A DNA stretch of 64,000 nt from positions 186,001 to 250,000 of the forward strand of contig JADFLR010000001.1 in the NCBI GenBank assembly GCA_022564295.1. The letters are read 5' to 3'. Shown here one piece after another: positions 1-8,822 of this stretch. The translations under genes and the position numbers were made by a program. This DNA comes from Bacteroidota bacterium. Lineage in GTDB: Bacteria > Bacteroidota > Ignavibacteria > Ignavibacteriales > Ignavibacteriaceae. How positions within the stretch are numbered: the stretch's first letter is position 1; each line of letters begins with the position of its first letter. The notes under the pieces were generated by a model. The model searched no databases, was not told the DNA's origin, and worked only from the letters and a program-made list of their open reading frames with translations.

Positions 1-1
1 T

Positions 2-454
2 GCCTGTTGTACGTATTCTTTTACGGGTTCGTCCGTTCCCGGTCATTTGAAGACAATTGCAATTCCTATTGCTCAGGATAGAAGCGGAGCGGGGATTCCG
101 GGATTGAGGGAATTACTAACTCAGGAGATTATCAGACAGTTTATTGATGATAACTCTTTGCAGGTTACAGAGCGTACACAAGCAGATGCACTGTTAGAGT
201 GTACTATCGTTTCATTTTCCGATGCACCTTCAATTCTTGGTGCAGGCGAAAATGTTGAACAGAGACGCGTGACGGTTACGGTTCAGGTCATTTATAAAGA
301 CCTTGTAAAAAGAGTAACCGTGTTCGATAATAATTTTTTAAATTATGGTGATTATAAACCGGGAACAGTAGCAAACGAACGTGTACAAGCATCTGAGATA
401 GCTGTTGAAAAAATATCTGAAGATATTCTACTGGCAGTTGTTTCTGGTTGGTAA
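2..454 (+). CDS. lptE: LPS assembly lipoprotein LptE, 5' end cut by window edge
   Basis: Outer-membrane lipoprotein that plugs the LptD barrel and helps insert lipopolysaccharide into the outer leaflet. The open frame runs back to base 2 without a start. It begins with two adjacent cysteines (codons at 5-10) followed by YSFTG, which looks like the mature lipoprotein end after the lipobox, so the signal peptide lies outside the window. The TTG at 47 is internal and not the start. The sequence after it (IPIAQDRSGAGIPGLRE, then a region ending in KISEDILLAVVSGW) fits the short LptE family of Bacteroidota and Chlorobi. A glycosyltransferase gene follows after 19 bases. The family call rests on overall pattern. 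Confidence 0.75.
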   Translation, partial: ACCTYSFTGSSVPGHLKTIAIPIAQDRSGAGIPGLRELLTQEIIRQFIDDNSLQVTERTQADALLECTIVSFSDAPSILGAGENVEQRRVTVTVQVIYKDLVKRVTVFDNNFLNYGDYKPGTVANERVQASEIAVEKISEDILLAVVSGW

Positions 455-473
455 CTAAAAAAGGATTTTAGAT

Positions 474-1925
474 TTGGATGAAATAGTTTTAATTGGGTAT
501 TTCCTCTCGCTTTCAATATTATTTATTTTTGGGATGCATGGGTTTATAATGCTTTACTATCGTAAAAAGTATAAAGCAGTTCAGCACAAACCCATACCTG
601 ATTTTCAATGTAAGGATGTCGTTACCATACAACTTCCGCTTTATAACGAACTTTATGTTGTTGAAAGATTAATTGATGCGGTATGTGCAATTGATTATCC
701 GAAAGATAAACTTGAAATACAGGTCCTAGATGATTCCACAGATGAGACCGTAGAAATTGCAGCTAAAATTGTTGAGGAAAAGAAAAAACTGGGTTTCGAT
801 ATTTCTTATATACACAGAGAAAACAGGAAAGGTTACAAAGCCGGTGCGCTTAAAGAGGGATTAGCAATCGCCAAAGGAAAGTACGTTGCAATTTTCGATG
901 CCGATTTTATTCCACGCAAAAATTTTCTCAAAAAAACCCTATCTTTTTTCAGTGAAGAAAACGTAGGCATGGTTCAAACAAGATGGGAACACTTAAACAG
1001 CAATTATTCAATTCTTACTAAGACACAGGCACTTGCACTTGATGGACATTTTGTAATTGAACAGACAGTTAGGAATAAAGCCGGTTTCTTTATTAATTTT
1101 AACGGTACAGGCGGTGTTTGGAGAAAAGAATGTATTGAAGACGCCGGGAACTGGCACTCCGATACTTTAACAGAAGATTTAGACCTTAGCTACCGTGCTC
1201 AATTAAACGGATGGAAGTTTATCTTCCTAAAAGATTTTACTTCGCCGGCAGAACTTCCTTCTGAAATAAACGCTTTAAAGGCACAGCAGTTCAGATGGAC
1301 AAAAGGAGCAATTGAAACCGCGAAAAAAATTCTGCCGTTAGTTTGGAAATCTAAAATACCACTACGAGTAAAACTGCAATCAACATTCCATCTCAGCAAC
1401 AATCTTGTTTTCCCTTTCATCCTGCTGGTAGCGATTTTAAATGTCCCATTAATATTTATAAAAAACAGCGGCTCTCACGAAGTTTATTTTGCATTTATGT
1501 CTGTTTTTGTTTTAGCATTTATAAGCACATTTCTTTTTTATCTTTATTCACAGAAAGATGTTCGATCGGATTGGCGGAAGAAGATAGTCCTGTTCCCGCT
1601 TTTTATGGCAGGGAGTATGGGGTTGGCGGTGAACAATTCGCGAGCGGTTTTCGAAGGGTTAATGAATCGTAAAAGTGAATTTGTAAGAACTCCTAAATTT
1701 AAAGTTGTTGATGAAAAAGATTCGTGGACGGGGAAAAAATATCTTAACAACAAAATCGGTTTTTCGGTATTCATCGAATCGATTATGGCGGTTTATTGTT
1801 TGATAGGTATTGTATCGAGCATTTATTTTTTAGAGCTTGCAGCATTACCTTTTCAACTATTATTTTTTACCGGTTTTTCTTTCGTTGCAATTACAAGCAT
1901 TAAGCATGCTTTATCTAAAAACTAA
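474..1925 (+). CDS. Processive family 2 glycosyltransferase (cellulose synthase-like)
   Basis: Membrane glycosyltransferase of 483 residues that should use a nucleotide sugar to build or extend a polysaccharide or glycolipid at the inner membrane. All four catalytic signatures of the processive GT2 group are present: DDS at about residues 86-88, DAD at 142-144, TED at 233-235 and QQFRW at 271-275. There is one membrane segment at about 5-28 and several after residue 305. The start is a TTG at 474; no ATG lies near it. It sits between lptE and a TPR gene with gaps of 19 and 11 bases, so the three are probably one operon. The sugar and product cannot be read from the sequence. Confidence 0.85.
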   Translation: MDEIVLIGYFLSLSILFIFGMHGFIMLYYRKKYKAVQHKPIPDFQCKDVVTIQLPLYNELYVVERLIDAVCAIDYPKDKLEIQVLDDSTDETVEIAAKIVEEKKKLGFDISYIHRENRKGYKAGALKEGLAIAKGKYVAIFDADFIPRKNFLKKTLSFFSEENVGMVQTRWEHLNSNYSILTKTQALALDGHFVIEQTVRNKAGFFINFNGTGGVWRKECIEDAGNWHSDTLTEDLDLSYRAQLNGWKFIFLKDFTSPAELPSEINALKAQQFRWTKGAIETAKKILPLVWKSKIPLRVKLQSTFHLSNNLVFPFILLVAILNVPLIFIKNSGSHEVYFAFMSVFVLAFISTFLFYLYSQKDVRSDWRKKIVLFPLFMAGSMGLAVNNSRAVFEGLMNRKSEFVRTPKFKVVDEKDSWTGKKYLNNKIGFSVFIESIMAVYCLIGIVSSIYFLELAALPFQLLFFTGFSFVAITSIKHALSKN

Positions 1926-1936
1926 TTAAAGTGTAA

Positions 1937-2656
1937 TTGAAAAAAACTAACAATACAATATTTAGCAAAAAAGTTAGTCTTATTTACGAATATAATCGTA
2001 ACTCCCCACTTTTTGTAAAGATGGCTAATTCCCAAATCGAAGAGAATAATGTAGATGAAGCCATTGAAATTCTAAGAGCAGGTTTAAAAACATATCCTGA
2101 ACATCCTGTTGCTCATTTACTTTTGGGTAAAGCGTTTGCATTGATGGGTAATTATGGTAAAGCTCTCGAGTATTTCAAAAAGGGAAGTGATATTATTCAG
2201 TCTGATGAAACCTATAATTATTATGTTAGTGAACTTGAAAAAGTAAAAAAGCAACGATCTTTGTTCGAAGCTTCAAGAGCGAATTCATTTTTCAATTCAT
2301 CAAAAAAATTACAAAAAGCGCCAAAAGCACCTGATTTATTCAATGCAAAGAGTGAAGCAATAGCAGAGAAAGAATTAGCTGTTTCAATTGATGAAAGATT
2401 AGCGCAGCTAGCCGAGCAAATTTCCAAAGTTAAATTATCTGCTTCAACGGGAAGCACAACAACCCACACAGATTTTACAGATATACTTTCTCAGGATAAT
2501 ATGATAGTATCGGAAACTCTAGCTAAAATTTATGTTGCGCAAAATGAATATGACGAAGCAATAAAAGTTTATGAGAAACTTGTAAAAAAAGAACCATCAA
2601 GGTATGAACATTATACGGAAAAAATAAAAGAAATTCGTTCAAGATTAATTTCATAA
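1937..2656 (+). CDS. Tetratricopeptide-repeat protein
   Basis: A 239-residue soluble protein with TPR units at both ends. One pair lies at about residues 25-90, with the NNVDEAIEIL and GNYGKALEYF helices, and one unit lies at about 190-230 with NEYDEAIKVYEKL. The middle, about 110-180, is charged and low in complexity. There is no signal peptide, so it is probably cytoplasmic or bound to the inner face of the membrane. TPRs mediate protein-protein contacts; a natural partner would be the glycosyltransferase encoded 11 bases upstream, but that is inference. The chosen start is TTG at 1937, because no ATG occurs before the first repeat. Confidence 0.7.
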   Translation: MKKTNNTIFSKKVSLIYEYNRNSPLFVKMANSQIEENNVDEAIEILRAGLKTYPEHPVAHLLLGKAFALMGNYGKALEYFKKGSDIIQSDETYNYYVSELEKVKKQRSLFEASRANSFFNSSKKLQKAPKAPDLFNAKSEAIAEKELAVSIDERLAQLAEQISKVKLSASTGSTTTHTDFTDILSQDNMIVSETLAKIYVAQNEYDEAIKVYEKLVKKEPSRYEHYTEKIKEIRSRLIS

Positions 2657-2716
2657 TTCTTTTTGATTTTAGATCAATTCACATCATCTGCACAATAAAA
2701 ACAATTCTTCCGTTCA

Positions 2717-3331
2717 ATGAATACTACAATGAATAAAACCAGGCTAAACAAAAAATTCTATAATAGAGAGCTTTTAACAGTGGCAATAGAATTACTCGGT
2801 AATATTTTAGTTAAAAAAGACGGAAATAAAATTTTAGCAGGTAGAATTGTAGAAGTTGAAGCATACAACGGAGATACCGATTCCGCAGCACATACCTTTA
2901 CAGGTAAAACAAAAAGAAATGAAGTTATGTTTAATGAAGGAGGATTGCTATATGTTTACTTTACTTATGGTGCTCATCATTGCTGTAACGTTGTAACCGG
3001 CATTGAAGGAAAAGGAACTGCTGTTCTGATTAGAGCAGTGGAACCTTCTGAAGGTATAGATACAATGATACAAAACAGGTTTAAAAGGGAATTGTTAAAC
3101 GCTAAAGAAATTTTCAATCTTACAAGCGGGCCGGGAAAAGTTTGCAGTGCTTTTAGTATTATTAAAAACCATTCAGGGATTGATCTGACAGGTAACAAAA
3201 TTTATTTGGTTAAATCAAAACTGAAAAAGCATGAGAAAATTGGTGTTTCAAAAAGAATTGGAATTACAAGATCAGTAGATTTACCATGGAGATTTTTTAT
3301 TGAGGATAATCCTTACTTATCGAGAAAATGA
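2717..3331 (+). CDS. mpg: DNA-3-methyladenine glycosylase (AAG/MPG type)
   Basis: Base-excision repair glycosylase that removes alkylated purines such as 3-methyladenine, and hypoxanthine, from DNA. The 204 residues carry the family landmarks: EVEAYNGDTDSAAHTF, which includes the catalytic glutamate, then RNEVMF, LYVYFTYGAHHCCNVV, a RAVEP motif and LTSGPGKVC. The length is normal for bacterial members. An ATG at 2717 is taken as the start; ATG 2729 is an alternative and would remove four residues. Its stop overlaps the start of the next gene by four bases (ATGA), which suggests translational coupling with an unrelated glycosyltransferase. Confidence 0.92.
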   Translation: MNTTMNKTRLNKKFYNRELLTVAIELLGNILVKKDGNKILAGRIVEVEAYNGDTDSAAHTFTGKTKRNEVMFNEGGLLYVYFTYGAHHCCNVVTGIEGKGTAVLIRAVEPSEGIDTMIQNRFKRELLNAKEIFNLTSGPGKVCSAFSIIKNHSGIDLTGNKIYLVKSKLKKHEKIGVSKRIGITRSVDLPWRFFIEDNPYLSRK

Positions 3332-4356
3332 TAATACCAAAAAATATTTTGATTGTGAGGAATGACAGTATAGGAGACGTTGTACTTTCGCTTCCGTTAG
3401 CAGGATTGATAAAAAAACATTATCCTGATTGTAAGATTACGTTTCTATTGAGAAATTATACAAAGGATATTGCAATCGATCATCCGAACATTGATGATGT
3501 AATAATACTGAAGGAAGATAATGGAAAAATCCCTGTTTGGAAAAATGTGAATCAATTGAAAAAAGGTTCATTCGATGCAAGTATTATTGTGTATCCTACG
3601 TTTATAACGGCGTTAATTATTTTTTTAGCACGAGTAAAATTTCGGGTTGGCAGCGGTTATCGTTGGTATTCTTTTCTTTTCAACAAAAAGGTTTTTGAGC
3701 ACAGGAAATATTCAGAAAAACATGAATTGGAATACAATGTAAATCTTCTTAAAGTATTTGGGATCGAGGAGAGCATCTCGACAAAAAATGTTCCGTTCGA
3801 TCTTCGCATTAATAAAACCAGTATGGAAAAAGTTAATAAAACACTTACTGATTCAGGATTTGAATTTGAAAAGAAAACAATAATTGTTCATCCCGGCAGC
3901 GGAGGAAGTGCAATTGATCTCCCGATTGAAAAGTTTTCTCAGTTAGTAAAAAACTTATCTTTACTAAATGAACTGAACATAATTATTACAGGAAATGAAG
4001 ATGAAAAAAATATTTGTAAAACAATAAGTGCTAACACAAATGCAATTGATCTTTCCTCCAAATTTAATCTTTCTGAAATTATTTGCCTGATAAGTTTAAG
4101 TGATATCTTCATTTCAAACTCTACTGGACCAATTCATATTGCTGCTGCTTTAGGTAAATACACGGTAGGTTTTTACCCTAAAATCCGCGCTTGTTCTCCG
4201 GAACGATGGGGACCTTTCACAGAGAAAAAAGTTATTTTTACGCCTGAATTAGAATGTAATGATTGTACACGGGAACAGTGTGAGAGATTGAATTGTATGA
4301 ATAGCATAGATATTGATAGCGTTACTAAGGAAATAACAAAACTGATAAGCATTTAA
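3328..4356 (+). CDS. Glycosyltransferase family 9 (heptosyltransferase-like)
   Basis: A 342-residue GT-B glycosyltransferase of the heptosyltransferase family, which transfers a sugar from an ADP- or nucleotide-activated donor to the LPS core or a related glycolipid. The N-terminal IRNDSIGDVVLSLPL motif and the C-terminal segment IFISNSTGPIHIAAALG followed by SPERWGP are typical of GT9. A cluster of four cysteines near the C-terminus (CNDCTREQCERLNC) is seen in many family members and resembles the core-sugar enzymes. It overlaps the glycosylase gene by four bases and is followed after 16 bases by the DUF3108 gene. A second GT9 gene lies at 37246-38238 next to the KDO transferase. Donor and acceptor are not determined. 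Confidence 0.85.
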   Translation: MIIPKNILIVRNDSIGDVVLSLPLAGLIKKHYPDCKITFLLRNYTKDIAIDHPNIDDVIILKEDNGKIPVWKNVNQLKKGSFDASIIVYPTFITALIIFLARVKFRVGSGYRWYSFLFNKKVFEHRKYSEKHELEYNVNLLKVFGIEESISTKNVPFDLRINKTSMEKVNKTLTDSGFEFEKKTIIVHPGSGGSAIDLPIEKFSQLVKNLSLLNELNIIITGNEDEKNICKTISANTNAIDLSSKFNLSEIICLISLSDIFISNSTGPIHIAAALGKYTVGFYPKIRACSPERWGPFTEKKVIFTPELECNDCTREQCERLNCMNSIDIDSVTKEITKLISI

Positions 4357-4372
4357 TAATTACGGAAATACA

Positions 4373-5170
4373 ATGAAAACACAAACAAAAATTTTACTGA
4401 TTATTCTTCCCTTCATTTTATCTTTTGGATTTTCAGGCGGCGATGGGAATAGGAAAGATGATTTTAGAAAACTTGAAAATAAAGCATTTAAAGAAGGTGA
4501 AAAATTAACTTTCGATTTAGACTATGGATTTATCACTGCAGGAATTGCAGTAATGAAGATTCCGAGAATAAAAAGAATATCCGGTAGAGAAGCTTACCAT
4601 ATAATTTTTGAAGTAAACTCTGTACCAAGTTTTGATTGGATTTATAAAGTGCGTGACCGCTATGAAACTTATGTCGATGTCGAAGGCCTTTTCCCATGGA
4701 GATTTGAGCAGCACATAAGAGAAGGTGGTTACACAAGAGACTTCTCAGCATTTTTCGATCAGCGGAAAGGTAAAGCAAAAACAAGCGAAGGCGAATATGA
4801 AATTCCAAAATATGTTAACGATATTATTTCCGCTTTTTATTTTATCCGTACTTTTGATTATTCTAATATGAAAGTTGGTGACATGATTATGATGCAAAAT
4901 TTTTATAAGGACAAAGTTTATGATCTTAATGTGAAATACCGCGGTAAAGAAACCATAGATGTTCCTGCAGGTACTTTCGATTGCATAATCATAGAACCAT
5001 TAGTAAAAGAGGGAGGACTTTTTAAGCACGACGGCGATATAATAATATGGTTAACGGATGATGATTTGAAAATGCCGGTAAAGGTAAGAACGAAAATTAT
5101 TATCGGTCATGTTGAGGCAATTTTATCTGAATATGAAGGGTTGGCGGGGGAGTTAAAATCAAAAAAATAG
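4373..5170 (+). CDS. DUF3108 domain protein, exported
   Basis: A 265-residue protein with an N-terminal signal peptide (hydrophobic stretch about residues 6-20) and a DUF3108 domain covering most of the mature part. Family markers include GEKLTFDLDYGFITAGIAVM, the YKVRDRYETYVD segment, AGTFDCIIIEP and a final WLTDDDLKMPVKV strand. DUF3108 proteins are predicted beta-rich periplasmic proteins with no settled biochemical role. The position 16 bases after a GT9 glycosyltransferase fits a role in the envelope, but function is not known. The C-terminus is lysine rich. Confidence 0.8.
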   Translation: MKTQTKILLIILPFILSFGFSGGDGNRKDDFRKLENKAFKEGEKLTFDLDYGFITAGIAVMKIPRIKRISGREAYHIIFEVNSVPSFDWIYKVRDRYETYVDVEGLFPWRFEQHIREGGYTRDFSAFFDQRKGKAKTSEGEYEIPKYVNDIISAFYFIRTFDYSNMKVGDMIMMQNFYKDKVYDLNVKYRGKETIDVPAGTFDCIIIEPLVKEGGLFKHDGDIIIWLTDDDLKMPVKVRTKIIIGHVEAILSEYEGLAGELKSKK

Positions 5171-5225
5171 TCGATGCAAAATTGCAAGAAATAGGTGTTT
5201 CTTCTTTTTTCTAAATCTTATCACT

Positions 5226-5320
5226 AATTTCATCTGTTCATAATTTGTTTTTACTTGTACGATGAAACTTTTACTATAATCTCCTCATTGTTTGTTCTAA
5301 AATCATTATAGAAGTTTCAC
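5226..5320 (-). repeat. Dispersed intergenic element, copy E
   Basis: On the minus strand this runs from GTGAAAC (5320) through ACAAACAA and GATTATAGT to AGTTTCATC, then AAATTATGAACAG and a terminal ATGAAATT (5233 to 5226). The blocks appear in the same order in the copies at 63328-63420 and 54628-54718. The TTTCATC and GATGAAA parts can pair as a 7-bp stem. It fills much of the 181-base gap between the DUF3108 and CPBP genes. Its terminal ATG opens only a short frame that runs back towards the end of the DUF3108 gene. Confidence 0.55.
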
Positions 5321-5351
5321 ATCGAATTTTTGTCTATTCCAATAATTTAAG

Positions 5352-6320
5352 ATGCCAGATTCAGAAAATAACAGCAACCAGGAAAATCCTGAAACTCGAC
5401 CAGATTTTAACAATAACAGGAGAAGTGTTCACGATACTTATCCCCTGATATCTCCGATAGCCGCAGCATTCCTTGGGCTTATCGGGGGTTTTTTCCTTTA
5501 CCAGTTTATTGGCGGAATTTTAACTTTATTAATATTCGATTTTGATATAGATAATGCTCCAGTAAACAGTTTACGGTTGATGACCATGGCTGGACAGATT
5601 TTGTTTATTTTACTTCCAGCATTACTTTTTGCAAAATGGATTTACGGTGATGTATCCGATATTATCTCCATTAAGATGCCGAAATGGATTGAGTTAGCAT
5701 TATTTTCGGCAGGCATTATTATTCTTACACCATTACTTCAGAGTTATCTTTACATTCAGAATTTTTTTATTGAACAGCTTGCTGCAAATTCGGAGATGGT
5801 TAAGTCCGTAAAATCTTTTTTCGATTCGTTAAACGAATTGGTTGAAAAAACTTACGGAAATATGCTTAAGGCAGATTCTGTTCCGGAAATGTTTCTTGTA
5901 ATATTAATTATAGCTGTTGTTCCTGCAGTATCCGAAGAGGTTATGTTCAGGGGTTATATACAAAAAAGTTTTGAGTTTAGAATTAAACCGTTTTGGGCGG
6001 CTCTAATTACAGCAATTTTCTTTGGTCTTTATCATTTTAACCCTTACGGATTACTTCCGTTAATTGCTTTGGGTTTTTATTTCGGTTTTGCGGCGTATAT
6101 CAGCAAATCCCTAATTGTTCCAATGTTCCTTCATTTCCTTAATAATTTTGGAGCAATAATGCTCTATTATATTATTGGTGATGATGAACTTATTAATACA
6201 AATGTAACGGATTCTGCAGGGTTGGAATCAAATATAACTCTCTTCTTCATACTTAGCTTGTTATTTACTATTATTATTCTTGTAATTAAAAAATACTATT
6301 CAAAAATCAAGTTTATTTAG
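5352..6320 (+). CDS. CPBP family intramembrane metalloprotease
   Basis: A 322-residue polytopic membrane protein of the CPBP (CAAX protease and bacteriocin-processing, Abi) family. The signature motifs are present: SEEVMFRGYIQ at about residues 196-206 (EExxxR), FFGLYHFNP at about 226-234 and the later FLHFLNNFG segment. The N-terminal 35 residues are polar and asparagine rich, followed by about eight membrane segments. Family members cleave membrane proteins or act as immunity proteins; the substrate here is unknown. It is the first gene of a run that continues through the DUF2007 gene, cdsA and rimO with gaps of 20 bases or less. Confidence 0.88.
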   Translation: MPDSENNSNQENPETRPDFNNNRRSVHDTYPLISPIAAAFLGLIGGFFLYQFIGGILTLLIFDFDIDNAPVNSLRLMTMAGQILFILLPALLFAKWIYGDVSDIISIKMPKWIELALFSAGIIILTPLLQSYLYIQNFFIEQLAANSEMVKSVKSFFDSLNELVEKTYGNMLKADSVPEMFLVILIIAVVPAVSEEVMFRGYIQKSFEFRIKPFWAALITAIFFGLYHFNPYGLLPLIALGFYFGFAAYISKSLIVPMFLHFLNNFGAIMLYYIIGDDELINTNVTDSAGLESNITLFFILSLLFTIIILVIKKYYSKIKFI

Positions 6321-6329
6321 GAGACAACC

Positions 6330-6680
6330 ATGTCGGTTTGTCCATACTGTAATTACGAATATGTTGAAGGTATTGCAATATGTCCTGATTGCAGCTCACC
6401 GTTGGTTGATGAAAATGATCTTCAGAAGTTTGAGGAATTAAGTGAAGCCGATTGGGTTTTGGTTTACACTTCTGGTGATGAATTGGAAATAGGCATGCTT
6501 AAGGGAATTTTAGAGAGTGCCGGTCTTAAAGTAAATGTTTTATCTCAGAAAGATCATATTTTACCTGTGCCGGGAGATTTGTCGGTTGTAAAATTGCTTG
6601 TCCGGAAGAACGATGTAGGTTCCGCACTAAATTATATTCAAGACGTTAGAAACAGAGAAAGCGAATCTTCGGACGAGTAA
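6330..6680 (+). CDS. Zinc-ribbon and DUF2007 domain protein
   Basis: A small 116-residue cytoplasmic protein. Residues 4-21 hold a zinc ribbon, CPYC and CPDC, followed by a DUF2007 domain from about residue 40 (WVLVYTSGDELEIGMLKGILESAGLKV). DUF2007 is also called a putative signal-transducing domain and resembles a PII-like fold; its role is not established. A GGAG sequence lies nine bases before the ATG. The gene overlaps the next one, cdsA, by one base (TAATG), so both are probably translated from one message. Confidence 0.8.
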   Translation: MSVCPYCNYEYVEGIAICPDCSSPLVDENDLQKFEELSEADWVLVYTSGDELEIGMLKGILESAGLKVNVLSQKDHILPVPGDLSVVKLLVRKNDVGSALNYIQDVRNRESESSDE

Positions 6681-7492
6681 TGTCTATAGGCAACACAGCT
6701 ACAAGAATTATTGTATCAGTAATTGCAATACCCGCCATTGTAGCGGCTTGTTATTTTGGTGGATATTATTTCTTTGCTTTTGTTTTAGGAATTGGAATTA
6801 TTTCGTACTACGAGTTTTGGTCGTTTGTAAGGAATAAAGATATAAATGCTAATCTTATTGTTGGTATAATTTCGGTTGGAGTGATCATTGCAAACTCATA
6901 CAAAAGTTTTATTGCAAATTATCCTTTGCTGATAATCATTTTACTTTTATTAACAACTATAGAACTCTTCCGCAATAAAAAATCTGCAATAATAAACCTT
7001 GGCACAACCTTACTCGGCATTTTATACTTCGGATTGTTTGCTTCCGCTCTTTTATCCATAAGAGAGATTTATCGGGTTGATTACGCACAAGGCGGATTGC
7101 TAATTATTTCGATATTTGCTTCAATTTGGATTTGTGATTCGGCAGCATTTTTTGGCGGAACAGCGCTTGGCAAACATAAACTGTTTCCGCGCGTAAGCCC
7201 TAACAAAAGCTGGGAGGGGGCAGTATTTGGTCTTTTATTTGCTGTTATAGCTATGGTAATTTCGAAGGTTATATTTTTAGGTTTTTTATCTTGGTTAGAT
7301 GTTATAACAATAGGATTAATTGTGGGAATAATTGGACAAATTGGTGATTTGATAGAATCATTATTTAAACGCGATGCCGGTGTTAAAAACTCTTCTGCAG
7401 TAATTCCTGGTCACGGCGGAATTTTTGATCGTTTCGATTCACTTCTTTACACTGCACCTGCTGTTTTTCTTTACATAAAATATTTAAGTTAA
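6680..7492 (+). CDS. cdsA: Phosphatidate cytidylyltransferase
   Basis: Inner-membrane enzyme that converts phosphatidic acid and CTP to CDP-diacylglycerol, the branch point for phospholipid synthesis. The 270 residues form about seven or eight membrane segments. The family signature is at the C-terminal end: SPNKSWEGAVFG, GQIGDLIESLFKRDAGVKNSS and PGHGGIFDRFDS, including the conserved aspartates. The ATG start overlaps the stop of the DUF2007 gene by one base. rimO follows after 19 bases. Function is assigned with high confidence. Confidence 0.95.
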   Translation: MSIGNTATRIIVSVIAIPAIVAACYFGGYYFFAFVLGIGIISYYEFWSFVRNKDINANLIVGIISVGVIIANSYKSFIANYPLLIIILLLLTTIELFRNKKSAIINLGTTLLGILYFGLFASALLSIREIYRVDYAQGGLLIISIFASIWICDSAAFFGGTALGKHKLFPRVSPNKSWEGAVFGLLFAVIAMVISKVIFLGFLSWLDVITIGLIVGIIGQIGDLIESLFKRDAGVKNSSAVIPGHGGIFDRFDSLLYTAPAVFLYIKYLS

Positions 7493-7511
7493 TTATTTAT
7501 TCCGAACAAGT

Positions 7512-8810
7512 ATGAATAACCAAAAAAAAGTGAGTGTTATAACTCTCGGCTGCTCTAAAAACATAGTTGATTCAGAACGATTGATGAGACAAATTCAACT
7601 GAACGATATAGCTTTAGCTAAACAGCCGGAAGAAGCCGATACTGTGATTATAAATACCTGCGGTTTTATTGAAGCTGCGAAGGAAGAATCCGTTAATACT
7701 ATTTTAAATGCTGTTGCTTTGAAAAATGAAGGCAAACTGAAAAAAGTTATTGTTGCGGGATGTTTATCTGAGAGATATAAAGAGGATTTAATTAAAGATA
7801 TTCCCGAGGTTGATATTTACTTCGGGACTGAGAATTATGAAGGAATTGTTAATGAACTAGGCGGCACATTAAAACATAATTTGCTTGGCGAACGGCTTCT
7901 TTCAACACCATCACATACTGCGTATCTTAAAATTTCCGAAGGGTGTGATCATCCTTGTTCTTTCTGTGCAATTCCTTTAATGAGGGGCAAACATAAATCA
8001 AAACCTATTGATGATTTATTAAAAGAAGCAGAATTCTTAGCTGCTAATAACACAAAGGAACTTATTATTATTGCTCAGGATACAACCGATTACGGAAAAG
8101 ATCTTCCGGGAGAGACAAACCTTCCACTTTTACTTAGAGAGTTAAGCAAAATAGATGAAATTGAATGGATTAGAATTATGTATGCCTATCCATCAAGATT
8201 TGAAATGGAGCTGATAGAAGAGATTGCAATTAATCAAAAAATTTGTAAATATATAGATATACCTCTTCAACATATTTCCGATAATGTGCTTCGTTCGATG
8301 AGACGAGGTGTAACAGGCAGCCAAACGAGAAAATTATTGAATGAGTTAAGAACAAGAATCCACGGTGTTACTTTGAGAACAACATTTATTGTTGGTTATC
8401 CTAACGAAACGGAAAAAGAATTTGAAGAGTTATGCGAATTTGTAAGGGAAATTAAGTTCGATAGAATAGGAACTTTTGTATTTTCTGTTGAAGATAATAC
8501 ATCAAGCTTTATTTTAGGCGATCCTGTTAGTAAAAAAGTGAAAGAAAGCAGAAAAGATACTTTAATGGAAATCCAAAAGGAAATATCGCATAAAAATAAT
8601 TCGGAGTTTATAGGAAAAAAACTCAAAGTATTGGTTGAAGCTTTGGAAGGAGATTTCTATATTGGACGATCATATAGAGACGCACCCGAAGTTGACGGTG
8701 AAGTGTTGATCGATAGAAATGATAATAAGTTAATTATCGGCGATTTTTATTATGTGAATGTTTATGATTATAATGAATACGATTTGTTCGCCGAAGTAAT
8801 GAAAAACTAA
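7512..8810 (+). CDS. rimO: Ribosomal protein S12 methylthiotransferase
   Basis: Radical SAM enzyme that adds a methylthio group to a conserved aspartate of ribosomal protein S12. The 432 residues contain an N-terminal UPF0004 domain with three cluster cysteines (GCSKN, NTCGF, AGCLSER), a radical SAM motif CDHPCSFC at about residues 148-155 and a C-terminal TRAM-like domain. The GCSKNxVDSE start and RRGVTGSQTRKLL region fit RimO rather than the tRNA enzyme MiaB. It lies 19 bases after cdsA and 12 before the GWxTD gene, so it is likely in the same operon. Confidence 0.95.
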   Translation: MNNQKKVSVITLGCSKNIVDSERLMRQIQLNDIALAKQPEEADTVIINTCGFIEAAKEESVNTILNAVALKNEGKLKKVIVAGCLSERYKEDLIKDIPEVDIYFGTENYEGIVNELGGTLKHNLLGERLLSTPSHTAYLKISEGCDHPCSFCAIPLMRGKHKSKPIDDLLKEAEFLAANNTKELIIIAQDTTDYGKDLPGETNLPLLLRELSKIDEIEWIRIMYAYPSRFEMELIEEIAINQKICKYIDIPLQHISDNVLRSMRRGVTGSQTRKLLNELRTRIHGVTLRTTFIVGYPNETEKEFEELCEFVREIKFDRIGTFVFSVEDNTSSFILGDPVSKKVKESRKDTLMEIQKEISHKNNSEFIGKKLKVLVEALEGDFYIGRSYRDAPEVDGEVLIDRNDNKLIIGDFYYVNVYDYNEYDLFAEVMKN

Positions 8811-8822
8811 GAGGCAAATAAA

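Noticed and set aside
47-454. TTG 47 as the start of lptE.
   Set aside because: The frame is open upstream to base 2 and begins with lipoprotein-like cysteines, so the TTG is internal.
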